A stretch of DNA of 64,000 nt from Streptomyces sp. 11x1 (GTDB lineage: Bacteria > Actinomycetota > Actinomycetes > Streptomycetales > Streptomycetaceae). The position numbers and the translations under genes are program-made. Below, one piece after another: positions 33,486 through 44,443 of the stretch; positions within the stretch are counted from its first letter, which is position 1; the number at the start of each line of letters is the position of its first letter. Location of the stretch: the NCBI RefSeq assembly GCF_032598905.1, contig NZ_CP122458.1, positions 620,001 through 684,000 of the forward strand, written 5' to 3'. Below the pieces are notes generated by a model. That model did not search any database. It saw only the letters and a list, made by a program, of their open reading frames with translations, and was not told the origin of the DNA.

Positions 33486-34837
33486 CGCTGACTCCCTTTG
33501 AAGCGGCGGACGTTGAAGACCATCGCGGGGACGACGAGCAGCAGGAGCAGGACGCCGAGCGCGCTGCCGAGCCCCTGGTCGTTGCCGCCGCCGAAGGACA
33601 CCAGCCACATCTGGGTGGCGAGCACGGTGGCGTCCTCCTGCACCGGTCCCGGCGCGATGATGTAGACGAGGTCGAAGACCTTCATCACGTTGATGACGAG
33701 GGTCACGAAGACCACGGTCAGCACGGGGGCCAGCAGTGGCACGGTGATCCGGCGGAACACCTGCCACTCGTTGGCGCCGTCCATCCGCGCCGCCTCCAGA
33801 GTGTCCCGGGGCAGGGTGGACAGGCCCGCGCCGATGAGCACCATCGCGAAGCCGGTCCAGATCCACAGGTAGGCGCCGATGACGGCCGGGGTGACGAGCG
33901 TCGGACCGAGCCAGGAGATGCCCTCGTAGGGCGGGGCGAAGTTCGAGCCGGGGAGCGTGACGGTGTAGGCGCCGGCCTCCAGGCCGGGGAAGCGGAAGGA
34001 GCCGTCGGCCGCCGTGGTCGTGCTCGCGACCGTCCTCCCTTCCCGCTCCGCCTCGACCGTCATCGCCGGCAGTCCGCTCTCCCGGCGGTCCACCGCGCCC
34101 TGCTTCCCGCCTCCGCCGGGGGTGAAGTCCAGGTAGACGACGCCGCGCACTTCGCCGGGGCCCGCCGCGCGGGCCGCCGCGGCGTGGGCGGGTTCGGCGC
34201 CTTCGAGGTCCTTCTGCGCGACGCCGACCAGCCCGAGGGCGACCGTGTCGCCCGGCGAGACGGTCGCGGTCGTGCGGTACGAGCCGTCGGCGCCCTCCGT
34301 GAGGCCCTGGCCGTCACGGGCGCGGGCCGTGGGGTACGAGGAGGCGTCCCGGAAGACGTCGTGGACGCCGACGACCGCCGCGTTGAGGACGCCCTTGTCG
34401 GGGTCCTCGTCGTAGGCGAGCCGGAAGATGATGCCGGCGGCAAGGAAGGAGACGGCCATCGGCATGAAGAGCAGCAGCTTGAACGCCGTGGCCCAGCGGA
34501 CCTTCTCCACCAGTACGGCGAGGATCAGCCCCAGCCCGGTGAGCAGGGCGGGCGCCACCACGACCCACACGGTGGTGTTCCGCACGGCCTTGAGGGTGGC
34601 CGGGTCGCGGAACATCTCGGTGTAGTTGTCGCCGCCCACGAACCGGGTGCCGGAGGCGTCGAAGAAGCTGCGGCCGACCGAGAACAGCACCGGGTAGAGG
34701 ACGAGGGCGCCGAGCAGGACCAGCGCGGGAAGGACGAAGAGCAGGGCGACGGTCCGGCCCCGCCGCCGGGCGCGCCGCCGGGGGGCGGCGCTTCCGGCGG
34801 CGGGCGCGGGCGCCACCTTCGTGAGTGTGGCGGTCAT
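33482..34837 (-). CDS. carbohydrate ABC permease (MalF-like) with inserted extracellular domain
   Basis: 451 aa, about 150 longer than the usual 290-310 of this family. Three N-terminal helices are followed by an extracytoplasmic insert (about residues 150-315) with no membrane segment. The insert has an SdrD/carboxypeptidase-regulatory-like beta repeat (SFRFPGLEAGAYTVTLPGSNF) and GlyGlyGlyGly spacers. The remaining helices carry the EAA loop (LEAARMDGANEWQVFRRITVP). It recalls the P2 loop of E. coli MalF, which contacts the binding protein. It is 5 bases from the binding-protein gene upstream and overlaps MalG by four. Confidence 0.85.
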   Translation of the reverse strand: MTATLTKVAPAPAAGSAAPRRRARRRGRTVALLFVLPALVLLGALVLYPVLFSVGRSFFDASGTRFVGGDNYTEMFRDPATLKAVRNTTVWVVVAPALLTGLGLILAVLVEKVRWATAFKLLLFMPMAVSFLAAGIIFRLAYDEDPDKGVLNAAVVGVHDVFRDASSYPTARARDGQGLTEGADGSYRTTATVSPGDTVALGLVGVAQKDLEGAEPAHAAAARAAGPGEVRGVVYLDFTPGGGGKQGAVDRRESGLPAMTVEAEREGRTVASTTTAADGSFRFPGLEAGAYTVTLPGSNFAPPYEGISWLGPTLVTPAVIGAYLWIWTGFAMVLIGAGLSTLPRDTLEAARMDGANEWQVFRRITVPLLAPVLTVVFVTLVINVMKVFDLVYIIAPGPVQEDATVLATQMWLVSFGGGNDQGLGSALGVLLLLLVVPAMVFNVRRFKGSQR

Positions 34838-34842
34838 CCCGG

Positions 34843-36177
34843 TCAGCCCTTGTATGCCTTGGCCGCGGCGTTCTCCAGCTGGGCCGCGGTCGCCCGCGGG
34901 TCGGACGGGTCGCGCAGGAAGTCCTGGAGGATCTTCCACTCCCCCGCGCCCTTCGTGCCGCCGAACGCGGCCGGTGCCTGGTCGGACATGTCGAAGCGGA
35001 CCGAATCCCCGGCCGAGATCAGGGACTCGGCGGTCGTCCGGGTGACGTCGTCGCCGTAGGAGGAGAGGTCGAGTCCCTTGTTCGGGGAGAGGAAGCCACC
35101 CGCCTCCGCCCACACGGCGGCGGCCTCGGGGGTCGCCAGGTATTCCAGGAGGGCCATGCCGGCCTCGGTGTTCTTGCCGTCCTTCAGGACGACGGCAGCG
35201 TCGCCGCCACTGACCACGGGCGCCTTCCCCCCGCCGACCGGCGGGAAGGGGAAGAAGTTCGCGTCCTCTCCGATCTTCCGGCCGAACTGGTCCTTCGCGA
35301 TTCCGGCGACGAAGTCGCCCTCGTAGACCATGCCGGCCTCGGGCTCGGGGCCGAACACCTTCTCGACGGAGCCGGGGAAGTCGGTGTTGAGGGCGCCCTT
35401 CTGTCCGCCGGCCAGGAGCTGCTTGTCCTCGAAGAGGTCACCGAGGGTGGTGAGCGCGTCGACCACGCTCCGGTCGGTCCACTTCAGCTCGTGCGCGGCG
35501 AGGGCGTCGTACTTCTCGGGGCCGGCCTGGGAGAGGTAGACGTTCTCGAACCAGTCGGTGAGCGTCCAGCCGTCCTGTCCGGCGACGGAGAACGCGGCGA
35601 GGCCCGAGTCGGAGACGGTCCGCCCCGCCTTCAGCATCTCCTCGTACGACTTCGGCGGCTGGACGCCCGCCTGGTCGAGGGCGTCGGGGCTGTACCAGAC
35701 GGTCGACTTGTGGGCCGCCTTGAAGTACAGGCCGTACAGGGTGCCGTCGACGCTGCCGTAGTCCTTCCAGACCTCGGCGTAGTCGGCGTCGACGGACTTG
35801 GCGGCGGTCGCGGACAGCGGCTTGAGCCAGCCCGCCTCGGCGAACTGCTGGAGCACGCCGACCTGCGGGACCATCACCACGTCGGGGGCGTTGCCACCCT
35901 CGATCTTGCTGCCGACGACGGTGGAGACGTTGTCGCCGGTGGACACGAACTGCGTCCTGGCGCCGGTCTTCTCGGTGAAGGCGTCCAGGACCTTCTGGAA
36001 GTTCTTCTGCTCGGCGCCGGACCAGACGCCGGCCACGGAGACGGTCCGGCCGCTCAGCGGCTTGTCACCGCCGCCCGCCGAGACGGGGTCGCCGCCTCCG
36101 CAGGCGGTCGCGCCGAGCGCCAGCGTGAGGACGAGGGCGGTACAGCTCGCGGGCAGGGTGGTACGTGGTCGCATCAT
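34843..36177 (-). CDS. sugar ABC transporter substrate-binding lipoprotein
   Basis: 444 aa. The signal peptide ends in a lipobox (LGATAC-GGG), so the protein is anchored at Cys near residue 26. The body is a type 1 extracellular solute-binding fold: VAGVWSGAEQKNFQKVLDAFTEK near the start and GKNTEAGMALLEYLATPEAA toward the end. It delivers sugar to the MalF/MalG permeases encoded 5 bases downstream. Two ATGs are adjacent (36177 and 36174). The GH13 gene lies 100 bases upstream on the same strand, so this gene may have its own promoter. Confidence 0.92.
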   Translation of the reverse strand: MMRPRTTLPASCTALVLTLALGATACGGGDPVSAGGGDKPLSGRTVSVAGVWSGAEQKNFQKVLDAFTEKTGARTQFVSTGDNVSTVVGSKIEGGNAPDVVMVPQVGVLQQFAEAGWLKPLSATAAKSVDADYAEVWKDYGSVDGTLYGLYFKAAHKSTVWYSPDALDQAGVQPPKSYEEMLKAGRTVSDSGLAAFSVAGQDGWTLTDWFENVYLSQAGPEKYDALAAHELKWTDRSVVDALTTLGDLFEDKQLLAGGQKGALNTDFPGSVEKVFGPEPEAGMVYEGDFVAGIAKDQFGRKIGEDANFFPFPPVGGGKAPVVSGGDAAVVLKDGKNTEAGMALLEYLATPEAAAVWAEAGGFLSPNKGLDLSSYGDDVTRTTAESLISAGDSVRFDMSDQAPAAFGGTKGAGEWKILQDFLRDPSDPRATAAQLENAAAKAYKG

Positions 36178-36277
36178 CGTCGATGTCCCTTCGGAAGGTG
36201 GTGAAGCGGAAGGTGATGGAGCGGACGGCCAGGACGGGTCGGTCCGGTGGGGGAGGCCGGGGGGGGGGTGCGGGGGT

Positions 36278-37924
<1,647 letters not shown>

Positions 37925-37988
37925 CCGTTGACCTGTCTGTGCGACCTGACGGTTATGCATGCATGTTAGGTAGGCATGTCACGCAGGT

Positions 37989-38002
37989 GTCAACGAGTTG
38001 AC
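37989..38002 (-). promoter_or_regulatory. GTCAAC-GA-GTTGAC palindrome before the GH13 operon
   Basis: A perfect 6-base inverted repeat with a 2-base centre lies 65-78 bases upstream of the GH13 GTG. A TTAGGTAGG half-site at 37969 resembles the AGGTAT arm of the PadR operator at 39444. It is a candidate for a LacI- or PadR-type repressor. Confidence 0.45.
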
Positions 38003-38121
38003 GGAAGCTACCGGGCAGTTGGGGCTTTAAATGCGGACTTATCGGGGCATCCAGGCGCCATGCGAGATCGCCGCGTTACTTAACATGTAACTAGGGAAGC
38101 CCGCAGGAAGTACGCGGAGGA

Positions 38122-39387
38122 CTAGCCCTGGGAGATGGCGGCGAGTTCGCGGGTCAGCCGCCGCACCGTCTCCTCGGGCGTCCGGTGCCCGGCCATCGCG
38201 TCGTGCACGACCGCCTGGACGACCATGCTGACCTGGTCGTACCGCGGGCTCTTCGGACGTGGCGCGGCCGTGAGGATGCTCGCGCGCAGCGTCGGCAGGT
38301 ACGGGAACCTGCGCACCAGTTCCGGGTCCTCGTACAGCTCCGCGCGTACGGGAGGCAGCGCGCCCCGGGTGAGGACCTGCCGCTGGACGCGCTCGCCGGT
38401 GAGGTACGCGATCAGGCGCGCGGCGGTGTCGGGGTGCTCGGCGTGGGCGCTGACGGCCAGGTTGGAGCCGCCGAGCACACTGGTCCCGGGCCCATCGGGG
38501 CCCGGCAGCGGCACGGCGCCGACCTTCCCGGCGACCGCGGAGCCCCGGGCGGAGGCGCTGACGTAGGCGTAGGGCCAGTTGCGCAAGAAGAGCAGCCGGC
38601 CGTCCTGGAACGCCTGCCGGGACTCCTCCTCCTTGTACTCCAGCGCTTCCCGGGGGATCCAGCCCTCGCGCACACCGCGAGCGAGGAAGCCGATGCCCTC
38701 GCGGGCCGCCGAGCCGACGGTGACGCGTTGGCCCTCGTCGCCGAGGATGGTGCCGCCCGCCGAGTACACGGCCTCGGCCGCGTTGACGGTGAGGCCCTCG
38801 TAGGGCAGGAACTGGCCCGCGTAGCCGTCCAGTCCATACCGGGGCGCGATCGTCTTCGCATAGCGTTCCAGCTCGGCCCAGGTGCGGGGCGGCGGCAGGC
38901 CCTCCCGCGCAAGGACGTCCGAGCGGTACAGGAGCAGACCCGCGTTGGTGACGTACGGGACGGCGTGGAGCCGGCCGTCGTACGTGGCCGTGTCCACGAC
39001 CGGCGGGAGGAAGCTGCCGAGCGGGAAGCGGTTCCTCGGCAGCGGGCGGATCCAGTCGGCGGCCGCGAACTCCGAGGTCCACGTGACGTCGATGTTGAGG
39101 ACGTCGAAGCGGCCGCGTTCGCCCGCCCGCAGATCGGTGATCATCTGGGCGCGGGTCTCGTCGGCGGAGTCCGGCAGCTCGACGAGGGTGACCTTCTCCC
39201 CGGGGTGAGCGCGGTTCCAGCCCTGGAGGAGGGGGCCGAGATAGCCGGTGAGGTCGCCCGCGGTGGCGAGGGTCAGCGGACCCCGGCCTCTGAGGCCGCC
39301 GTCGGCCTGGGCGCCGGAGGCGCCGTAACCGGCCAGAACGACCGCGAGGACGAGGAGGCCCCTACCGGCGGCGCGTATCCACCGCAT
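38122..39387 (-). CDS. extracellular solute-binding protein with lost lipobox cysteine
   Basis: 421 aa, type 1 sugar-binding fold (LTLATAGDLTGYLGPLLQGWN..., then RFDVLNIDVTWTSEFAAADWI). The signal peptide (RAAGRGLLVLAVVLAGYGASGAQADGG) has Tyr in the position of the lipobox cysteine, LAGY in place of LAGC, coded TAC. One G-to-A change explains it. Signal peptidase I could still cut after AQA, giving a soluble protein. No permease genes adjoin, so the partner is elsewhere or the gene is a remnant of a transporter. GGAGGAA precedes the ATG. Confidence 0.85.
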   Translation of the reverse strand: MRWIRAAGRGLLVLAVVLAGYGASGAQADGGLRGRGPLTLATAGDLTGYLGPLLQGWNRAHPGEKVTLVELPDSADETRAQMITDLRAGERGRFDVLNIDVTWTSEFAAADWIRPLPRNRFPLGSFLPPVVDTATYDGRLHAVPYVTNAGLLLYRSDVLAREGLPPPRTWAELERYAKTIAPRYGLDGYAGQFLPYEGLTVNAAEAVYSAGGTILGDEGQRVTVGSAAREGIGFLARGVREGWIPREALEYKEEESRQAFQDGRLLFLRNWPYAYVSASARGSAVAGKVGAVPLPGPDGPGTSVLGGSNLAVSAHAEHPDTAARLIAYLTGERVQRQVLTRGALPPVRAELYEDPELVRRFPYLPTLRASILTAAPRPKSPRYDQVSMVVQAVVHDAMAGHRTPEETVRRLTRELAAISQG

Positions 39388-39443
39388 AGGTTCCTCCCTG
39401 TACACCGGCACCGGGCACCTTCGCCCGGAGTCAGAGGCCATGT

Positions 39444-39458
39444 ATACCTGTTAGGTAT
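39444..39458 (+). promoter_or_regulatory. ATACCT-GTT-AGGTAT palindrome, PadR operator candidate
   Basis: A perfect 6-base inverted repeat lies in the 124-base divergent gap between the orphan binding protein and padR. A nearby GATACT at 39463 could be the padR -10. PadR proteins usually bind A+T-rich palindromes in their own promoters. Confidence 0.55.
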
Positions 39459-39511
39459 GGGCGATACTAGGGCCTGGAACACAATACGAGGCTGCGAGGA
39501 GGACAGCTCGA

Positions 39512-40030
39512 GTGCGCCTGCCCCTCCTGGCCCTGCTGGCGCGCGGCCCGGCCCATGGCTACGAGCTCAAGCAGGACCTTGAGCAACTGCTGGGCGCCGC
39601 GTACCCTCAGCCGAACGTCGGCCAGATCTATGTGACCCTCGGCCGCCTCGAGAAGTCGGGCCTGATCGAGGGCGAGGAGGTCGAGCAGTCGAGCCGGCCC
39701 AACAAGAAGATCTACCACCTCACCGACGCCGGGCGGGAGGCGCTGCGCGCCTGGTTCGAGGAGGCGGCGGACGAGCCGCGAGTCCGGGACGAGTTCTTCA
39801 TGAAGCTCGCGCTCGCCCCGCGGACCGGTCTCGCCGACCAGATCGCCCTGATCAACAGACAACGGCGCCACTACCTGAACACCATGCGCAATCTGTCGAA
39901 GCTCTCCACAGCCGAGAACGGCCGGGACAACCGTGTCTCCCGGCTGCTGATCGAGGGCGCCATGCTGCACCTCCAGGCCGACCTCGACTGGCTGGAGCGC
40001 TGCCAGGAGGAGCTGGAGGAGCCCGGGTGA
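39512..40030 (+). CDS. PadR-family transcriptional repressor
   Basis: 172 aa from the GTG at 39512 (GAGGAGGA nine bases upstream). The winged helix is LALLARGPAHGYELKQDLEQLLG, then YVTLGRLEKSGLIEGEEV and KIYHLTDAG. A helical C-terminal dimerization arm (RQRRHYLNTMRNL..., DLDWLERCQEELEE) marks the long PadR subtype. The stop overlaps the GTG of the ABC ATPase by four bases, so the regulator heads its own target operon. It probably binds the palindrome at 39444. Confidence 0.93.
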   Translation: MRLPLLALLARGPAHGYELKQDLEQLLGAAYPQPNVGQIYVTLGRLEKSGLIEGEEVEQSSRPNKKIYHLTDAGREALRAWFEEAADEPRVRDEFFMKLALAPRTGLADQIALINRQRRHYLNTMRNLSKLSTAENGRDNRVSRLLIEGAMLHLQADLDWLERCQEELEEPG

Positions 40031-40776
40031 GCGACGCCCCCATCCCTGTGCTGCGGGCCGAGGGCCTCGTCAAGACCCATCACGGGCAGGGCGCGCCCGC
40101 CCATGCCGTACGCGGGGTGGACCTGTGCGTACGGCAGGGCGAGTTCGTGGCCGTCACCGGCCCCTCCGGGGCGGGCAAGTCGACGCTGCTGCATCTGCTC
40201 GGCGGACTGCAGCGGCCGGACAGCGGCAGCATCTGGCTGGGCGGCGAGCGCACGGACGACTACGGCGAGGCGCGCTGGGCCGTCGAGCGCCGGCGCCGGA
40301 TCGGCATCGTGTTCCAGTTCTTCAACCTGGTCTCCGACCTGTCCGTCGCGGACAACGTGGAACTTCCGGCACTGCTGGCCGGGGTCTCCGCCAAGAAGGC
40401 GCGCACCGAGCGCGAGGAGCTGCTGGCGGAGCTGGGGCTCACGGGCAAGGAGCGCAGCATGCCGGGCGAACTGTCCGGCGGCGAGCAGCAGCGCGTCGCG
40501 CTCGCCCGCGCCCTGGTGAACCATCCTCCGCTGCTGCTGGCCGACGAGCCCGCGGGCAGCCTGGACAGCAAGGGGACCCGTGAGGTGACGCGGGTGCTGT
40601 CCCGTTTCCACCGGCGGGGGCAGACGATCCTCCTGGTCACGCACGACGCCCGGCTCGCGAGCGCGGCGGACCGGGTCATCAGCTTCTTCGACGGCCGCAT
40701 AGCCGACGACGTCGAGCTGGACGGCACGCCGACGCCCGGCGCGGGGGTGCCCGCCGTGCTGGAGCTGAAGGACTGA
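40027..40776 (+). CDS. ABC transporter ATPase (LolD/MacB type)
   Basis: 249 aa. Walker A GPSGAGKST, the signature LSGGEQQRVALARAL, Walker B LLLADEPAGSLDS and switch His LLVTHDARL are intact. The type partners with FtsX/MacB-like permeases that move lipoproteins or act as mechanotransducers. The GTG start overlaps the padR stop and the permease starts 3 bases after the stop, giving a three-gene operon. Confidence 0.95.
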   Translation: MSDAPIPVLRAEGLVKTHHGQGAPAHAVRGVDLCVRQGEFVAVTGPSGAGKSTLLHLLGGLQRPDSGSIWLGGERTDDYGEARWAVERRRRIGIVFQFFNLVSDLSVADNVELPALLAGVSAKKARTEREELLAELGLTGKERSMPGELSGGEQQRVALARALVNHPPLLLADEPAGSLDSKGTREVTRVLSRFHRRGQTILLVTHDARLASAADRVISFFDGRIADDVELDGTPTPGAGVPAVLELKD

Positions 40777-40779
40777 CCG

Positions 40780-43089
40780 ATGCGAGCCATGTTGCGCTGG
40801 GCGCACTCGGACCTGCGGACCCATCGCGGCGAGGCGCTGTTCCTGGTCCTCGCCACCGTCGGCATCGTCACCTCCCTGCTGCTGGCGGCGGCCCTCTTCG
40901 GCTACGCCACCAACCCCTGGCAGCGTGTCTTCACGCAGTCCCGGGGCGCCCATGTGTGGATCCACACCGCCGCCTCCGCCGAGGCCTCCGACCTCACCGC
41001 GCTGGAGGACCTGGACGGGGTAGAGGCCGTCGCGGGCCCCTACCCCACCGCCGCCACCACGCTCGCCTCCCGTGGCACACGCGCCTCGGTCGAGCTGCGC
41101 GGCACCGGCGAGCGGCCCGTCACCGGCCGCCCGCTGCTCACCTCCGGACGCTGGCTGGATCCCGACAGGCCGGACGGGGTGGTACTGGAGAGCGGCCTCG
41201 CCCAGGCACTGCTGGCCGGTCCCGGGGACGTCCTCACCCTGCCGGGCGACGGCAGGACACTGACCGTCCTCGGTGTCGCCGACAGCGCCGAGCCCGGTTA
41301 CCGCAAGGGCGAGCGGCCCGGAGTGGTGTGGGCGGCGCCCGCCGTCCTGCCCCGTTCCGGCCCCGGGTCCGGCGACGGCCAGGTGATCGGGCTGCGGCTG
41401 ACCGACCCGGACGCCACCGACTACGCCGTCCAGCGGGCCGTCACCCTGCTCGGGGCCGGCGCCGTCAGCGAGGTCTCCTCCTGGCAGCAGGCCCGGTCCG
41501 AGGCCCAGGGCGACGACCGGCTGCTCGGCCAGGTGCTGGGGCTCTTCGGGCTGGGCGCGCTGGTCGCCGCGGGACTCGCCGTGCACGGGGCGATCGGCAC
41601 CCGGGTCCGGGGGCACCTGCGGGACATCTCGATCCTGAAGGCGATCGGGTTCACCCCGGGCCAGCTGGTGCGTGTCTTCCTGCTTCAGCACCTCGCCTAC
41701 GCCTTGCTGGGGGCCGTGGCCGCGGCGGTGCTCACCGAGGCGCTGGCGCCCCGGCTGCCGGGCCGGCTCGGGGACGCGGTCGATGTGTGGCAGGGCCTGC
41801 CGGGGCACACGACGGCCCTCGTCGTGGTGCCGGTGGCGGTGGTGCTGTTCATCGGCGCGACCACCGGCCTCGCGGCCTGGCGGGCGGGGCGGGTCCCGCC
41901 GGTACCGGTACCCCGTGCCGCCCTGCCGGCCGGCGGGCCGCTGTCCGCGCCGGCACGCCGGGCGCTCGCCCTGCGGCTGCCGCCCGCGCTGGTGCTCGGC
42001 TGGCACAAGGCGTTCACCCGCCGTCCGCGCACCCTGGCCACCGTCGGGCGGCTCGCGCTGCCGTTGACGCTGATCGTGGTGGCGATGAGCGCGTGGACGA
42101 CCATCGACCGCTTCCACGGCCACCCGGAGCGGATGGGCCTGCCCGCCGCGCTGACCGTGCGTGCCGACGACGGTGCGAACGCCGCCGCCACGCAAGCTCT
42201 CCTGGCCCGTCATCCGGACGTGACCGCCGTCCACCCCGGGGTCGAGGTGGCCGCCCTGGTGCCGGGCCAGACGGCGACGATCGCGCTGCGCGGCCTCGGC
42301 ACGGACGCGGACCCCTTCCCTTTCACGCTCGCCGAGGGCCGTACCGCCCGGGGACCCGACGAGGCGGTGGCCGGGCAGGGGCTGCTGGACCTGCTGGACG
42401 TGCGCGTGGGCGACTGGGTGCGCATGACGGTGGGCGGCCGGCCGCAGATCCTGCACATCGTGGGCCGCAGCATCGAACCGGACAACGCCGGCCGCGTCAT
42501 CTCCACCTCCCTGGACACGCTCCGGGAGAACGACCCCGCACTCCGCTCCACGCTCTACCAGCTGCGGCTGCGCCCCGACGCCGATCCGCAGGCGGTCGCG
42601 GCCGATCTGACCGGCGCGGTGGGCCGAGGACAGTTGGAGGCGCACGCCGTGACGAACCCCGCCGACGGCCTCTCGCCGCTGCGGGGTGTCGTCATCGGCC
42701 TGCTGGGCGTTCTCGCGCTGATCGGTCTGGTCGAGCTGCTGACCGTCATCGGCGGCACGGTGCGCGAGAGCGAACGGGACCTGCTGGCGCTCAAGGCGGC
42801 CGGGCTGTCACCGCGGCAGATCACCGCTATCACCGTGACCGCCACGGGCTGCACCGCCCTGGCCGCGCTCACTGTCGCCCTGGCCCTGGGGCTCCCCCTC
42901 GCACGATGGCTGATCGACGCGCAGGGCAGGTCGAGCGGCATCGGGGCCGGCATCGCGCAGGGGCCCTCCCTCCTGGCGTTGTCCGCCTTCGGTGCGGCGG
43001 CGCTGCTGGGGGCACTGGCCCTGGCCGCCGTACCCGCGTCCCGCGCGTCCCGCCGACGCCTCGCGGACACGCTGAGCGCGGTGGCGTAG
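40780..43089 (+). CDS. FtsX-like ABC permease (MacB family)
   Basis: 769 aa. An N-terminal helix, a long extracytoplasmic domain, two sets of membrane helices and a second periplasmic-like domain give the duplicated FtsX architecture of single-chain permeases: helices near 20-45, 250-330, 400-430 and 625-760. Conserved phrases such as LRDISILKAIGFTPGQLV and RDLLALKAAGLSPRQI are the cytoplasmic coupling loops. It follows the ATPase by 3 bases. Substrate unknown; peptide antibiotics or lipids are typical. Confidence 0.93.
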   Translation: MRAMLRWAHSDLRTHRGEALFLVLATVGIVTSLLLAAALFGYATNPWQRVFTQSRGAHVWIHTAASAEASDLTALEDLDGVEAVAGPYPTAATTLASRGTRASVELRGTGERPVTGRPLLTSGRWLDPDRPDGVVLESGLAQALLAGPGDVLTLPGDGRTLTVLGVADSAEPGYRKGERPGVVWAAPAVLPRSGPGSGDGQVIGLRLTDPDATDYAVQRAVTLLGAGAVSEVSSWQQARSEAQGDDRLLGQVLGLFGLGALVAAGLAVHGAIGTRVRGHLRDISILKAIGFTPGQLVRVFLLQHLAYALLGAVAAAVLTEALAPRLPGRLGDAVDVWQGLPGHTTALVVVPVAVVLFIGATTGLAAWRAGRVPPVPVPRAALPAGGPLSAPARRALALRLPPALVLGWHKAFTRRPRTLATVGRLALPLTLIVVAMSAWTTIDRFHGHPERMGLPAALTVRADDGANAAATQALLARHPDVTAVHPGVEVAALVPGQTATIALRGLGTDADPFPFTLAEGRTARGPDEAVAGQGLLDLLDVRVGDWVRMTVGGRPQILHIVGRSIEPDNAGRVISTSLDTLRENDPALRSTLYQLRLRPDADPQAVAADLTGAVGRGQLEAHAVTNPADGLSPLRGVVIGLLGVLALIGLVELLTVIGGTVRESERDLLALKAAGLSPRQITAITVTATGCTALAALTVALALGLPLARWLIDAQGRSSGIGAGIAQGPSLLALSAFGAAALLGALALAAVPASRASRRRLADTLSAVA

Positions 43090-43179
43090 CGGAACGCACG
43101 CAGACACCCGGACCTCTGATCCCGCCCTCCGAACCCCGGCCTCCCGACCCCGCGGCTTCCCGGTCGCCTGTCGTCACGG

Positions 43180-44433
43180 TCAGAGAAAGCGGCGGATGGG
43201 CTGTACCGCGGTCTCCCGGGCCCTCTGCAGGAGGGAGCGTCGCTTCCACCGGCCGGGCAGGATGGCGTCGCTCGACGCGATGTCCGCCTCGAAGTGCGCG
43301 TCGAGGGCACGGGTGAACTCCTCGTCGAGCACGGCCAGCATGAGCTCCTCGTCGTGGTCGAGGGAGCGGCGGTTGAAGTTGGTCGAACCGATCAGCGCGG
43401 CGACGCGGTCGACGGTGACGACCTTCGCGTGCATCATCGTCGGCCGGTACTGGTGGATCCTCACTCCGCAGGCGATCAGGTCGTCGTAGTAGTGCTGACC
43501 GGCCAACTGGCAGACCCGCTTGTCGGTGTGCCGACCCGGCAGGAGGATCTCCACCTCCACCCCGCGCCGGGCGCTGGCGCACAGCAGATCCACGAAGTAC
43601 GCGTCCGGCGAGAAGTAGGCGGTGGCCAGGCGGAAGCGTTCCTCGGCGGACTCCAGCATGACGCGCATCAGGGTCTGCATGTCCTGCCAGCCGAGGCTGG
43701 CCGAGCCGCGCACGACCTGGACGATCGCCTCGCCCTGCGGGCGGTGCTCGATGAACCGGTCCCGTTCGTCGAAGAGTTCGTCGTGGCACTCGGCCCAGTT
43801 CTGCGCGAACGCCGCGGCTATGCCGTCGACCGCGGGCCCGCGGACCTCGACGTGCGTGTCGCGCCACTCGTTCTCGTCACGCGCGTCACCGCACCATTCC
43901 TGGGCGATGCCCACCCCGCCTGTGAACGCCGTCTCCTCGTCGACGACGAGGACCTTGCGGTGGCAGCGGTGGTTCTGTTTGAGCGGTGAGAGATACAGCG
44001 GCTTACGGAACCAGGCCACCTGAACACCGGCCCGCTCCATCGTCTCCAGTTGCTCGGTCTCGATCAGCCGGCTGCCGAACCCGTCCAGGAGGAGCCGTAC
44101 CCGCACCCCGGCGCGGGCCCGCTCCGCGAGCGCCTGGGCGAACTCGCGGGCGATGTCCCCCCTCCAGTACACGAACGTCATCATGTCCACCGTGTGCCGG
44201 GCACGACGGATCGCGCCCACCATCGCGGCGAAGATCTCGTCCCCGTTGCGCAGCGGGGTGAGCGCGTTGCCCTCGGTCGCCGCGACTCCTATCAGCCGTT
44301 CCAGCCGGCGGCGCAGGCGCAGGACGCGGTACTCCACGGACGGCGTGCCGGGGCCTTCGCGGAGCCGGGGAGCCGACTCGGGCGTTGGTCTTGCACCGGT
44401 CGTGTCTCGCGTGCGGGTCATGACAGTCGGCAT
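43180..44433 (-). CDS. phospholipase D-like protein (cardiolipin synthase type)
   Basis: 417 aa from the ATG at 44433; GTG at 44475 or ATG at 44421 are also in frame and no strong ribosome site decides. Two HKD motifs are seen: NHRCHRKVLVVDEETAFTGG (about 170) and TMMHAKVVTVDRVAALIGSTNFNRRS (about 335). There is no membrane anchor at the N-terminus, unlike classical Cls. The activity would be phosphatidyl transfer or hydrolysis at the membrane. A 56-aa hydrophobic protein ends 10 bases upstream of the chosen start, so the two are probably one operon. Confidence 0.88.
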   Translation of the reverse strand: MPTVMTRTRDTTGARPTPESAPRLREGPGTPSVEYRVLRLRRRLERLIGVAATEGNALTPLRNGDEIFAAMVGAIRRARHTVDMMTFVYWRGDIAREFAQALAERARAGVRVRLLLDGFGSRLIETEQLETMERAGVQVAWFRKPLYLSPLKQNHRCHRKVLVVDEETAFTGGVGIAQEWCGDARDENEWRDTHVEVRGPAVDGIAAAFAQNWAECHDELFDERDRFIEHRPQGEAIVQVVRGSASLGWQDMQTLMRVMLESAEERFRLATAYFSPDAYFVDLLCASARRGVEVEILLPGRHTDKRVCQLAGQHYYDDLIACGVRIHQYRPTMMHAKVVTVDRVAALIGSTNFNRRSLDHDEELMLAVLDEEFTRALDAHFEADIASSDAILPGRWKRRSLLQRARETAVQPIRRFL

Positions 44434-44443
44434 CTCGCCCGTG

